Below the pieces are notes generated by a model. That model did not search any database. It was given only the letters and a program-made list of their open reading frames with translations, and was not told the DNA's origin. This document shows positions 26,007 through 33,895 of a stretch of DNA of 33,895 bases, piece after piece. This DNA comes from Chitinophagales bacterium (GTDB lineage Bacteria; Bacteroidota; Bacteroidia; Chitinophagales; UBA2359): positions 1 through 33,895 of the forward strand of contig JAHDEE010000007.1 of NCBI GenBank assembly GCA_020629005.1, in the 5' to 3' direction. A program made the translations under genes and the position numbers. Each line of letters begins with the position of its first letter. The first letter of the stretch is position 1.

Positions 26007-28706
26007 ATGATGAAAAGCTTCAAGAATATTCTGTTTTTAATGCTGACGATATGTGTCAGCAATACCATGTTTGCTCAGGTTTTTGAGCCAGTAGATTGGA
26101 GCTTTAGCTCTGAATCCATTGGTAACAATCAATACGAGCTCAGCTTTCAAGCTACCATAGATTCGGGCTGGTATGTGTATGCTCAGGACTTACCGCCTGA
26201 TGGTCCAGTACCCACTTCATTCAACTTTGAAACCCCTGGAATTAAGCAGGTCGGCAAGATCCGGGAAATAGGAAAAGTCAAAAAGGGTTTTGATCCCATT
26301 TTCGAAATGGAGATCAGCAAATATGCCAACAAGGTCAACTTTATAGCCACCATAGAGGCAGACAAGGCTCCTGGAAAGGCCGAAGGATACCTAACGTTCA
26401 TGACCTGTAATGATGAGCGTTGCTTACCCCCTGAAGATGTGGATTTCAGTTTCACCCTGGAATCGGCAACACCGGTCAAACCAAAGGAAGTTGAGACTCC
26501 TGCAAAGACAGGCGGAACTGGAGGAAATATTGGAGCAACAACTCCATCTAAACCTCTAGTAACCAAAGATCAGGTAAAAACCCAGAGTCTTGAAAGTAGC
26601 AATGATCTATTGGCAGGTAAGTACAAGAAAAAGCCAGCTAAGACCAATATTGAAAAGCTGGTAAAAGATAAGGAACCAGGACAGAGCATAGACCTAAGTG
26701 CAAAGACAGATAAGCAAGCTGAGGACGAGGAAGGTGAAGAAGAAAGTGCTGAGCCTGGCAAGAAAAAGAAGAAGAAAAAAAAGAAAGTCAGACGATCCAG
26801 CAGTTCTGCACAAATTTATGATCCAGTTGAGTGGAAAGTAGAATTCCCTAAGACCGGAGGAAATGAATATGAATTCATAGCTACCTGCAACATAGAAGAT
26901 GGCTGGTATGTATACTCACAGGACAACAGCGGCGACGGTCCGGTTCCTACAAGTTTTGAATTCGAAGAAGTTAAAGGCATCACATGGATCGATAAAGCAG
27001 TAAAAGAAGAAGGAGATTTGAAGGATATGATGGACCCTGTTTTTGATATGCAGGTTAAAAAGTATGCTCATGACATCACCTTTCGCAGAAAGTTCAAACT
27101 AGATGATCCAAAAGGTGGAATGCAGGGCTATCTGCGCTTTATGACCTGCAATGATGAGCGCTGCCTGCCTCCCGATGAGGTTCCTTTCAATTTCAATATG
27201 AAGTCGGTTGAAAGCGCAGCAGGAGCAGGAGCAAATCTCAAAGGAAATGAACTTTCGGGTAAAATTGCCCATTGTGGCAGATCAGCAAAAAAAGAGGAAA
27301 AGAAATCAATCTGGATATTGTTTCTCCTTGGTGTCGGAGGCGGATTAGCTGCACTCTTTACACCTTGTGTTTTCCCTATGATTCCGCTTACGGTCAGCTT
27401 CTTCACCAAGAGCAGCAAGGATAAAACCAAGGGCGTTATCAACGCTGTTATCTATGCGCTCTCCATCATTGTGATTTATGTAGCGCTAGGCTACACCATC
27501 ACAGCCATCTTTGGAGCGGATATGCTAAATATTCTGTCCACCAATGTCTGGTTTAACCTGGCCTTCTTTGCCCTCTTTGTGATCTTCGCCATTTCCTTCT
27601 TCGGATATTTCGAGCTCACATTACCCAATGGGCTAATCAATAAAGTCGATTCCATGTCAGACAAGGGAGGGCTGATTGGGATTTTCTTCATGGCTTTTAC
27701 CCTGGCTTTGGTGTCCTTCTCCTGTACAGGTCCTATCATCGGAACCCAGTTGGTAGTTGCCGCTAATGGAGGTGTACTAGGTCCAGTCGTTTGTATGTTT
27801 GGATTTGCCCTCGCGCTAGCTCTTCCATTTGCACTTTTTGCGGCCTTCCCTGGATGGCTAAATAGTCTCCCTCGCTCAGGTGGCTGGCTCAATACAGTAA
27901 AGGTTACACTTGGCTTTATCGAGCTGATCTTTGCATTAAAATTCCTATCCAATGCAGATATGGTGAAGCAGTGGGGAATTCTGCCACGCGAACTGTTTAT
28001 CCTTCTATGGATCATTCTACTCGTAGCTACAGCGCTATACCTGTTTGGTATCATCAAATTCCCACACGACAGTCCAATCAAGAAACTCGGCGCTGGAAGA
28101 ATTGCTACAGGGGCCTTCGCTGGCATCTTTGCACTCTTGCTGGCTCCAGGCCTGTTCGCCAAACACATGCCTGTAGTGGGAAACCTTATCAGCGGATTCC
28201 CTCCTCCAGTGTTTTACAACATCAGCAGCCTTTGGACAGGCGGCGATGAAGAGGATAAACACCACGGTATCATGGATCTGGAAGAAGGGCTGGCAGAGGC
28301 CAAAAGAACCGGAAAACCACTTCTTCTCGACTTCACTGGCTGGGCATGCGTGAACTGTAGACGAATGGAAGAAAATGTTTGGCCCTCAGTCAGCAATCTG
28401 ATCGATCAGTATACCCTGGTTTCGCTCTATGTAGATGAAGATATTCCTCTGGACAAGTCTGAGCGTTTCGAATATGAAGTGAACGGCAAAAAGAAAAAGG
28501 TGAGAACAGTAGGAAACAAGTGGAGCTATCTGCAAATCAATTGCTTTAGCCAAAATAGTCAGCCGTATTATGTGCTGATGAATGAAAAAGGGGAACTGCT
28601 TGCGGAACCTCGTGGTTATACTCCTGATATCGGACAATACAGCACCTTCCTTCGCGATGGCCTCAACAATCACGACAAAGGCGCTAACCTTTTCAGCGGA
28701 CTATAG
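26007..28706 (+). CDS. dsbD: DsbD-type thiol:disulfide interchange protein with duplicated N-terminal domain
   Basis: From ATG 26007 the protein has 899 residues and a signal peptide (1-24). Two DsbD-alpha-like Ig domains follow, at about 25-155 and 270-400; each repeats WYVY-Q-D, GPVPTSF and FMTCNDERCLPP, giving redox pairs Cys134/139 and Cys381/386. A low-complexity Lys/Glu-rich linker (160-268, with nine consecutive lysines) joins them. The membrane part (435-730) has FTPCVFPM (Cys454) and SFSCTGP (Cys573). A thioredoxin domain ends the protein, with WACVNC (Cys781/784). It carries electrons from cytoplasmic thioredoxin across the inner membrane to periplasmic proteins. TlpA (4571-5077) is a possible client. 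The usual DsbD has one N-terminal domain. Confidence 0.93.
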   Translation: MMKSFKNILFLMLTICVSNTMFAQVFEPVDWSFSSESIGNNQYELSFQATIDSGWYVYAQDLPPDGPVPTSFNFETPGIKQVGKIREIGKVKKGFDPIFEMEISKYANKVNFIATIEADKAPGKAEGYLTFMTCNDERCLPPEDVDFSFTLESATPVKPKEVETPAKTGGTGGNIGATTPSKPLVTKDQVKTQSLESSNDLLAGKYKKKPAKTNIEKLVKDKEPGQSIDLSAKTDKQAEDEEGEEESAEPGKKKKKKKKKVRRSSSSAQIYDPVEWKVEFPKTGGNEYEFIATCNIEDGWYVYSQDNSGDGPVPTSFEFEEVKGITWIDKAVKEEGDLKDMMDPVFDMQVKKYAHDITFRRKFKLDDPKGGMQGYLRFMTCNDERCLPPDEVPFNFNMKSVESAAGAGANLKGNELSGKIAHCGRSAKKEEKKSIWILFLLGVGGGLAALFTPCVFPMIPLTVSFFTKSSKDKTKGVINAVIYALSIIVIYVALGYTITAIFGADMLNILSTNVWFNLAFFALFVIFAISFFGYFELTLPNGLINKVDSMSDKGGLIGIFFMAFTLALVSFSCTGPIIGTQLVVAANGGVLGPVVCMFGFALALALPFALFAAFPGWLNSLPRSGGWLNTVKVTLGFIELIFALKFLSNADMVKQWGILPRELFILLWIILLVATALYLFGIIKFPHDSPIKKLGAGRIATGAFAGIFALLLAPGLFAKHMPVVGNLISGFPPPVFYNISSLWTGGDEEDKHHGIMDLEEGLAEAKRTGKPLLLDFTGWACVNCRRMEENVWPSVSNLIDQYTLVSLYVDEDIPLDKSERFEYEVNGKKKKVRTVGNKWSYLQINCFSQNSQPYYVLMNEKGELLAEPRGYTPDIGQYSTFLRDGLNNHDKGANLFSGL

Positions 28707-28723
28707 AGAAAGTCTATATCCGG

Positions 28724-28754
28724 TTTGGAATTTGACCGGAAGGATGTATATTTG
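28724..28754 (+). promoter_or_regulatory. Promoter for tRNA-Phe
   Basis: TTTG at 28724-28727, a 19-base spacer and TATATTTG at 28747-28754 form a near-ideal Bacteroidota promoter 15 bases before the mature tRNA. It begins just after the dsbD stop. Confidence 0.75.
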
Positions 28755-28768
28755 CATCCACTTAAAAC

Positions 28769-28841
28769 GGTGCGGTAGCTCAGTTGGTAGAGCACAGGAC
28801 TGAAAATCCTGGTGTCGGCGGTTCGACCCCGCCCCACACCA
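28769..28841 (+). tRNA. tRNA-Phe (anticodon GAA)
   Basis: A 73-nt cloverleaf: acceptor GGTGCGG/CCACACC, D arm GCTC-AGTTGGTA-GAGC, anticodon arm CAGGA-CTGAAAA-TCCTG with anticodon GAA, and T arm GGCGG-TTCGACC-CCGCC. The discriminator is A and CCA is not encoded, as usual in Bacteroidota. The acceptor stem has one C-A mismatch at pair 5-68, where related tRNAs normally pair. An independent promoter and terminator flank it. Confidence 0.95.
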
Positions 28842-28848
28842 CTTGAAG

Positions 28849-28882
28849 AAATCCCGATGGCATTTGCTATCGGGATTTTTTT
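28849..28882 (+). terminator. tRNA-Phe terminator
   Basis: AAATCCCGAT (28849-28858) and ATCGGGATTT (28869-28878) form a perfect 10-base stem with a 10-base loop, followed by a T tract. The remaining bases to 29056 hold no promoter I can place firmly. Confidence 0.92.
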
Positions 28883-29056
28883 GTTACCGCTATGCAATAG
28901 CCCATTTCCCATCATCCATGATGTTTTTTTTCTTTCTTGATGCAAAAAGCACTTACATTTAACAAATTAGGGTACTTTTTTTGCACTTCTCCCGTATAAA
29001 GTAGTAGGGTACAAGGTAGTTCCTGTGTCCATAACTAAACCTAAATACTTAGTCCT

Positions 29057-30217
29057 ATGCGAACATTGACCATTCTGGCGTCTTTTTCTGCACTCATCTA
29101 TCTTCTCTCGGGGTGCGCAAAAGAGGGATTCGATATCAACCTCTATAGCGACGAAGACTATGCTGAGATATCGCAGTATTTGAATATCTCGCAGAGTTTG
29201 GAAAACTATGACATGGTTTTTCCAACCTATTACAGACGTGCTAATTCTCAAACTGATGACAGAATAGCAACAGTGGGTAGAGTACTATTCTACGACGCGA
29301 ATCTGTCAAAAGACCGTTCTGTGTCTTGTGCTTCCTGTCACGAACAAAACATCGCATTTTCCGACGATAAGGCTTTCAGCGATGGTATTGAAGGGAAGCA
29401 AACAACCAGAAACTCCATTGCGCTTGGCTCCGTGTTTAGTTTTAGAGAATACTATGGCGTTGGAAGAATCCCATTTTTCTGGGACAACCGAGCCAATACG
29501 GTGGAAGACCAGTCCACCGAGACTTTCGCCAATAAGCGCGAAATGGGCATGGAAATGCATCAGGTGGTGGATCGAGTGTGGGAACAGCCTTACTATCGTC
29601 CGCTTTTCAGGGCAGCATATGAGCAGGAAGACATTACAGAGGCTATGGTACTAGAGGCCATCTCCGTATTTGTCAACAGCATTGGAAGCTTTGATTCAAA
29701 ATTCGACCAGCAGCTGGAAGTAGTCACCGACAATCCAAACGTGGTTATGGAAAGTGCTCACAAAGAGTTTCCTGGATTCTCAGAGGCAGAAAACCGGGGA
29801 AAAGCCATCTACATGGCCAACTGTGCCTCCTGCCATGCCACAGATATGGGAGCTCCACCGGTAACTTCAGGAAACAACGGGCTTTACGAGAATTACGAAG
29901 ATATAGGTATTGGTGAGCACCAATACGGCAGCAGCAATGATGGACTGTTCAAAGTGCCTACGCTCCGAAACATCGCACTTACCGCCCCGTATATGCATGA
30001 TGGCAGCATAGCCACCTTACCTGAAGTGATTGAGCACTACAACAGTGGAATCAAACCGTATGTAAATCTAAGTAATAGCCTAAAAGATGGCGCAGGCAAT
30101 GCCAAACGCTTCTACTTTAGCCAGCAAGACAAAGATGATTTGCTTGCCTTCCTTTATACCTTGACCGACGAAAGCCTGCTTGTTGATGAACGTTTCTCCG
30201 ATCCGTTTATCCGATAA
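29057..30217 (+). CDS. Di-heme cytochrome c peroxidase (MauG/CCP family) lipoprotein
   Basis: A 386-residue protein with a lipoprotein signal ending LLSGC (lipid Cys20). Two heme sites are present: CASCH at 91-95 in the segment VSCASCHEQNIAFSD, and CASCH at 256-260 in MANCASCHATD. TLRNIALTAPYMHDGSI holds the likely distal Met313 of the electron-transfer heme; RNSIALGSVFSF and FFWDNRANTVEDQ are typical of the family. It likely reduces hydrogen peroxide, or acts as a MauG-like oxidant, from the envelope. The next two genes encode small lipoproteins and the first overlaps its 3' end by 32 bases, so the three probably form an operon. Confidence 0.92.
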   Translation: MRTLTILASFSALIYLLSGCAKEGFDINLYSDEDYAEISQYLNISQSLENYDMVFPTYYRRANSQTDDRIATVGRVLFYDANLSKDRSVSCASCHEQNIAFSDDKAFSDGIEGKQTTRNSIALGSVFSFREYYGVGRIPFFWDNRANTVEDQSTETFANKREMGMEMHQVVDRVWEQPYYRPLFRAAYEQEDITEAMVLEAISVFVNSIGSFDSKFDQQLEVVTDNPNVVMESAHKEFPGFSEAENRGKAIYMANCASCHATDMGAPPVTSGNNGLYENYEDIGIGEHQYGSSNDGLFKVPTLRNIALTAPYMHDGSIATLPEVIEHYNSGIKPYVNLSNSLKDGAGNAKRFYFSQQDKDDLLAFLYTLTDESLLVDERFSDPFIR

Positions 30218-30911
30218 ACGTTGGCTTTTATTTGGCCTATATATTTTTTTGATCAGTTCCTGCACCCATTATTATGGACCTTCCGAGTTCATGATAATGG
30301 GTGTAGAGAATGCCGGCCAATTCAAAGCTGCAGCGGGGCTTGAATCAATTAATGCCACGGCAGTCCCGAACTTACGAGCACAAACGACCTACAGCCCAGT
30401 CCAGCACCTGCAATTGCAAGCCGGCATCAGCAGAAACATATTCAATCCAGGTGAGACCTACAACAATGCCTCGCTCGGTATTGGCTACTATTGGCAATCC
30501 AAACGGGAGCAGTTAACCAGTGTTGGTATTGCTGTTTCTTCTTCCTCCACTAAAGCCGATTTAGATCAGTATAAGCTTGGACTAGAAGCCAGACAACTAG
30601 TGCTACAAAGCAACGGCCGCATAAAAAACAACGAAAACTATCAGGTAACTGTAGGTTTAGGCATTGGCATTCTTGACTTCACCAGCATGAACATTGACGG
30701 TTATGTCGGCCAGGAAGATTGGGAAGAGATCATGGACTTGCAAGCACTGGATCCTAACCTATTTGTACGCTCCGCCATAAGCAGCGATTTCGAACTCAGC
30801 CCCAAACTGCTTCTCAATGTCAGTCTAGGCCTCTCCATGAGCCCATCATTCAACCAACCATCAGGACTAATTCAAAGCAGCTTAGTATATTCACCAAGGG
30901 GCAAGAAATAA
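30186..30911 (+). CDS. Envelope lipoprotein, unknown function (paralog 1)
   Basis: I do not recognise the family. From ATG 30186 the 241 residues start with a lipoprotein signal (KRWLLFGLYIFLISSC) with lipid Cys at about residue 26. The remainder is glycine-rich with alternating polar/hydrophobic stretches (LQLQAGISRNIF, YQVTVGLGIGILDF, LLLNVSLGLSMS), which suggests beta strands, perhaps a barrel-like or sandwich fold. It overlaps the peroxidase gene by 32 bases, an arrangement that fits translational coupling. The TTG at 30180 is a weaker start. The next gene is a paralog: both begin their mature part C-T-x-x-Y and share MxGVE-x-x-G-Q. Confidence 0.7.
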   Translation: MNVSPIRLSDKRWLLFGLYIFLISSCTHYYGPSEFMIMGVENAGQFKAAAGLESINATAVPNLRAQTTYSPVQHLQLQAGISRNIFNPGETYNNASLGIGYYWQSKREQLTSVGIAVSSSSTKADLDQYKLGLEARQLVLQSNGRIKNNENYQVTVGLGIGILDFTSMNIDGYVGQEDWEEIMDLQALDPNLFVRSAISSDFELSPKLLLNVSLGLSMSPSFNQPSGLIQSSLVYSPRGKK

Positions 30912-30932
30912 GTCCATAAATCAACCCGCCAA

Positions 30933-31736
30933 ATGAAATCACCCTTCTACAATCACAAACATCATTTACTCGCCTTCCTCGTATTGCCACTGCTCATCCT
31001 AACAGGCTGTACCAAGCATTACTGTGGAAACGACTTCCTTATGCCCGGCGTAGAAGCCAAAGGACAAACAAGAATTAGTGCTGGCTACAATACTATGCCA
31101 GAGTTGAATTCCAGTGCTGGTCGACCCCAGAACTATAATGCACAGCTGCTTCATAGCCCCTGGGACAATCTAGCCTTCGGAGCAGGTTTCTATTCACGAA
31201 AGCGTGCAGAGTTTAGTAGTGTTGCCTTTGGCAATAACCTGGAAAACTCCACCCTCTCCGAATTTAGTCTTGCCCTGGGCACCTACAAAGAAGTTTCCAA
31301 AGGTCTTCTCTTGGATGTCTATCTCGGAGGGTCAATCGGTCAAATCAAACATAAAGTCTCCGATGAGGCATCAGTCAAACTTAACTACCGCAAAACATTC
31401 CTACACCTGGGAACCCATCACTGGGATATGGAAAAGTTCCGCTTTGGAATCGGCCTCAAAATCGTCAATGTCAATTTTACTAATGCCGCCATTGAAGATT
31501 ATGTATCGTCGTTTTGGTTCGATGAGATACGACGACTGCAGAATGATGATCCTTTCTTGTTTGTAGAACCAACTTACAGGATCGAGATGGGATTGGATGC
31601 GGTGAGGTTAAATATGTCGCTGACCATGAGCACTTTCCACCCAGAAGATATAGACTTATCGCCACAAGTAGGTTTGACCTTCGACCTTCACAAACTAAGA
31701 AACCGCAACAGGGACTCAAAAGGCAACATAGAATAG
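30933..31736 (+). CDS. Envelope lipoprotein, unknown function (paralog 2)
   Basis: A 267-residue lipoprotein; the signal ends PLLILTGC with lipid Cys at about residue 26. The mature start CTKHYCGNDFLMPGVEAKGQ parallels CTHYYGPSEFMIMGVENAGQ of the upstream gene, and DDPFLFVEPTYRIEMGL parallels LDPNLFVRSAISSDFEL, so the two arose by tandem duplication. The body has many short beta-strand-like repeats ending in aromatic residues. It follows 21 bases after paralog 1 and probably belongs to the peroxidase operon. The function is unknown; an association with the peroxidase is only positional. Confidence 0.7.
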   Translation: MKSPFYNHKHHLLAFLVLPLLILTGCTKHYCGNDFLMPGVEAKGQTRISAGYNTMPELNSSAGRPQNYNAQLLHSPWDNLAFGAGFYSRKRAEFSSVAFGNNLENSTLSEFSLALGTYKEVSKGLLLDVYLGGSIGQIKHKVSDEASVKLNYRKTFLHLGTHHWDMEKFRFGIGLKIVNVNFTNAAIEDYVSSFWFDEIRRLQNDDPFLFVEPTYRIEMGLDAVRLNMSLTMSTFHPEDIDLSPQVGLTFDLHKLRNRNRDSKGNIE

Positions 31737-31822
31737 ACCAACAGTAGCTAAAAATATTGTCTCTTGTTACATCCATTTTCACACCTATCAAGGGGTAGAG
31801 AAACAGTTTAGAGCTTTTGAAT

Positions 31823-31999
31823 TTTTGGAGCGAAAGGCCGCTGGCTTGTCGCGCCGAATTGCTTGCTATCCGTTACAATAAAGGCACGCTTCACTGCTTC
31901 ATGCATCCAGCTGCATGGTCTCCTAAGGGAGCCCCTGCAGCTGGCGCATTCAGTCAGTTCAGCGCACCTCTATTTTCACTTCTATCAAGGCTATTTTGA
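31823..31999 (+). repeat. Structured intergenic repeat, copy B
   Basis: A 177-nt element, exactly as long as copy A, with TTTTGGAGCG, GCTATCCGTTACAATA, apical GGTCTCC and a final AGGCTATTTTGA. Outer arms (31878-31890, 31961-31973) pair at 10 of 13 positions, and CCAGCTGCA/TGCAGCTGG (31907-31915, 31936-31944) form a perfect inner stem unlike that of copy A in sequence but placed the same. It sits between convergent genes. The rest of the 304-base gap is featureless. Confidence 0.8.
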
Positions 32000-32040
32000 C
32001 ACTGCATAGCTCATCGCAGCAAGCCTCAATGACAGAGCAA

Positions 32041-33687
32041 TCATTCAATCATCAATTTTCCTGTTTTTACAATATCCCCCTCCTGATTTCGCAACTCGTA
32101 CAGGTACATTCCTGCTTTGTACTGCGACACATCCAGTGATGCCAAGGCAGCCTGAGATAGGGGCCGCACAGCAATACTTTGGCCGAGATAATTGTATACA
32201 ATTAGTGTAAGCGACTCGACACAATCAGAGCACTCTATCTGTACTTTTGTACTAGCGGGATTCGGATAGAGTTGCAAGTTTATCTGCTCGCTTTCAACTA
32301 CGTTGGTAGCCCCAACATAACTTTGATCTTCATAGAAGGCTTCCGCAGCTTGTCCCAGTTCGGTAAGATGTGCGAGGTCAGGACAAGGATAAAGATTGGA
32401 TTCGGCAGGTGAAACCAAGACGGCAAAGGTCATCGAACCACTTTGCCCGGGTTGGATATCAAAAGGACCCATGCTCATTACAAATCTCCTGTCGCCCGGA
32501 GTGTTACTTAAAGTACATTCCGACCATCCTTCCTGAGCAGCGGGATCATCAGAATACATGAAAGTTGTTACTTCAGTTCCTTCGGTTCCATCTCCGCCCG
32601 CATAGATCGGAGAACCGTCCCTCCAAAAGCCACTAAGGTAATTGTAGTATTGTTCGCCATTTTCAGGATTGCCATTGTCAGATACATCGTTGTTATATAC
32701 AGTGAAAGAACTAAAACGTATATCACTGCCGGTATTGCCGTACCAGTCACTTAGATATTTGACACCAACTACCGGCACCTCATCTCCATATAGTGCATCT
32801 CGACCGGTTCCGTTGTATGCGAAACCCATTTTTTCTGCTGGGTTGCACCCCACATAGTCATCATCAAATTCGCCAAGATCGGGATCTATCCAAAGCGCCG
32901 AATAAAAGTCATTCAATTCTTCCTCACCATAATATCTCAATGTGTATTTATAAAAGGTGGTATTATTTAGGTAATCATCGGTTGCATAAGCGTATGCCAT
33001 CACAGCAACTTGCATCTTCAAGGGCTGCGCTCCCGTAACTTGATGAGTACCACCTAGATCATTAAAAATCCACCAGGTCATTTGATCTGCATAACTTAAG
33101 GGGTTTGTCTCATCAATTACCGGATAATCACCCTTTCGGGGATCGTAGCGAGCATCACCATCGGCGTCCCAAAAGGGCGCGAGCGCTTGATTCGCCGGAA
33201 GTTCAAAAGCACTGAAGGTGGCCGAACTCCTTCCAGGCCATTCCAGGATAGATTCGGGAATCTCTGCCTCATCGAGATCACCGGTAGCCATTTGCCAGGC
33301 TTGCAGATAGGTCTCTATATCATCGGAAGTTACCGTCCACAGATTATCGAAATTGTCACAAATTGCCTCTATATCGTTGGATATGGGACCGGCATAGTAG
33401 TCAGTACCATCTTGCCTATAGGTCTGAGCTGCACCGCGAAGCTCGCCCGAAGCTGTACGGCCTGCCATCCATAGAGAATTCGCAAATAACAAGTGCTTGT
33501 CAGAACCAGCCGGATACTCATAAACCGCATTGCTCAAATCCCAGAATCCATCTCCTCCACTTAGTAGTCCCGCCTTAATATTGTTGGCAGTGAGGTTCGC
33601 TCTGGCAATGGGCTGCTCACACTGTGCATGCAAGAGCGAACCATTGATAAGAAAGATTGCAAAAATTGACAGTACTGTTGTTTTCAT
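32041..33687 (-). CDS. T9SS-sorted secreted protein, unknown function
   Basis: A 548-residue protein with a signal peptide (MKTTVLSIFAIF to LLHAQ) and a T9SS type A tail (LQLYPNPASTKVQIE to the end, about 470-548). The body includes NNIKAGLLSGGDGFWDL, LLFANSLWMAGRT, APFWDADGDARYDPRKGDYP, DQMTWWIFNDLGGTH and RRFVMSMGPFDIQPGQ. I recognise this as a recurrent secreted type in Saprospira- and Chitinophaga-like genomes but know of no function. The DADGDARYDP part looks like a calcium-binding loop. It is exported to the cell surface or medium. It is convergent with the lipoprotein genes. Confidence 0.8.
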   Translation of the reverse strand: MKTTVLSIFAIFLINGSLLHAQCEQPIARANLTANNIKAGLLSGGDGFWDLSNAVYEYPAGSDKHLLFANSLWMAGRTASGELRGAAQTYRQDGTDYYAGPISNDIEAICDNFDNLWTVTSDDIETYLQAWQMATGDLDEAEIPESILEWPGRSSATFSAFELPANQALAPFWDADGDARYDPRKGDYPVIDETNPLSYADQMTWWIFNDLGGTHQVTGAQPLKMQVAVMAYAYATDDYLNNTTFYKYTLRYYGEEELNDFYSALWIDPDLGEFDDDYVGCNPAEKMGFAYNGTGRDALYGDEVPVVGVKYLSDWYGNTGSDIRFSSFTVYNNDVSDNGNPENGEQYYNYLSGFWRDGSPIYAGGDGTEGTEVTTFMYSDDPAAQEGWSECTLSNTPGDRRFVMSMGPFDIQPGQSGSMTFAVLVSPAESNLYPCPDLAHLTELGQAAEAFYEDQSYVGATNVVESEQINLQLYPNPASTKVQIECSDCVESLTLIVYNYLGQSIAVRPLSQAALASLDVSQYKAGMYLYELRNQEGDIVKTGKLMIE

Positions 33688-33753
33688 ACTTTTAGGATTA
33701 TATTATTAGGAATGTTATTTGATAACCTGACCATGAGCCGCCAGTCATGTCTT

Positions 33754-33761
33754 CAAACTTA
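33754..33761 (-). promoter_or_regulatory. Candidate -7 box for the T9SS protein gene
   Basis: TAAGTTTG on the minus strand fits TAnnTTTG, about 70 bases before the ATG at 33687. The -33 region is weak. Heptamer repeats begin 60 bases further upstream. Confidence 0.4.
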
Positions 33762-33820
33762 AGCAAGTAGCGATTGTATCCATGAAATTGTTGTGTCATT
33801 TGTTTGTAAGAATGTTTGGG

Positions 33821-33868
33821 ATGGCGGATGGCGGATGGCGGAGAAAAGAGAAAAGAGAAAAGAGAAAG
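33821..33868. repeat. Two abutting heptanucleotide repeats
   Basis: ATGGCGG occurs three times (33821-33841) and is followed by GAGAAAA three times plus GAGAAAG (33841-33868), with one shared base. Both units are 7 bases long. They lie upstream of the T9SS gene promoter. The short minus-strand frame crossing them (33698-33889) is not convincing as a gene. Confidence 0.85.
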
Positions 33869-33895
33869 ATTAGGGAGACAAGATTTCAATACTTG

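Noticed and set aside
27491-28168. 225-codon minus-strand frame over dsbD
   Set aside because: It is antisense to the conserved DsbD membrane domain with its cysteines, and its own sequence is a typical Ser/Lys-rich shadow.

Overview
The window looks like chromosomal DNA of a Bacteroidota bacterium, most likely of the Saprospiria/Lewinella type. The reasons are three secreted proteins with type IX secretion (T9SS) type A C-terminal sorting domains, a DUF4294 protein, many promoters of the Bacteroidota TTTG-N19/21-TAnnTTTG type, few Shine-Dalgarno sequences, and moderate GC. I see no prophage, transposase, rRNA operon or CRISPR array.

Layout. Positions 1-4500 are the end of a surface-polysaccharide locus on the plus strand: a Wzx-type flippase, a Wzz-type chain-length protein and an O-antigen ligase/polymerase-like protein. 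A TlpA-like thioredoxin lipoprotein follows on the minus strand. Positions 5.4-7.1 kb encode a secreted fusion of heme c, a copper type II monooxygenase fold and a T9SS tail. Positions 7.4-13.5 kb hold housekeeping and small genes: an RDD membrane protein with an unusual N-terminus, a CaiB/BaiF CoA-transferase, trmB, a degenerate TrpF-like protein, an alkyltransferase-like protein (ATL), a small membrane protein and gyrB. Positions 13.8-19 kb carry two large alpha-helical repeat proteins of unknown function around an ECF sigma factor and a DUF4294 protein. Positions 19.4-22.2 kb encode a 957-residue T9SS-exported protein with Asp-box, Ig-like, dockerin-like and cohesin-like parts. A penicillin-acylase family Ntn hydrolase and a polytopic membrane protein follow. 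A DsbD with a duplicated N-terminal domain, tRNA-Phe, a di-heme peroxidase lipoprotein with two paralogous lipoproteins, and another T9SS protein close the window.

The gene set links envelope polysaccharide assembly, periplasmic redox (TlpA-like, DsbD, di-heme peroxidase) and T9SS export, but there is no single pathway across the window.

The most striking non-coding signal is a family of about 177-180 nt structured repeats in three intergenic gaps (1781-1957 minus, 17371-17550 plus, 31823-31999 plus). They share short sequence boxes, while their long hairpin arms differ in sequence but keep pairing. A second structured element is a 164-nt imperfect inverted repeat at 7218-7381. Several start codons were moved from the longest open frame to a downstream codon because a -7 box, signal peptide or family alignment decides the case.
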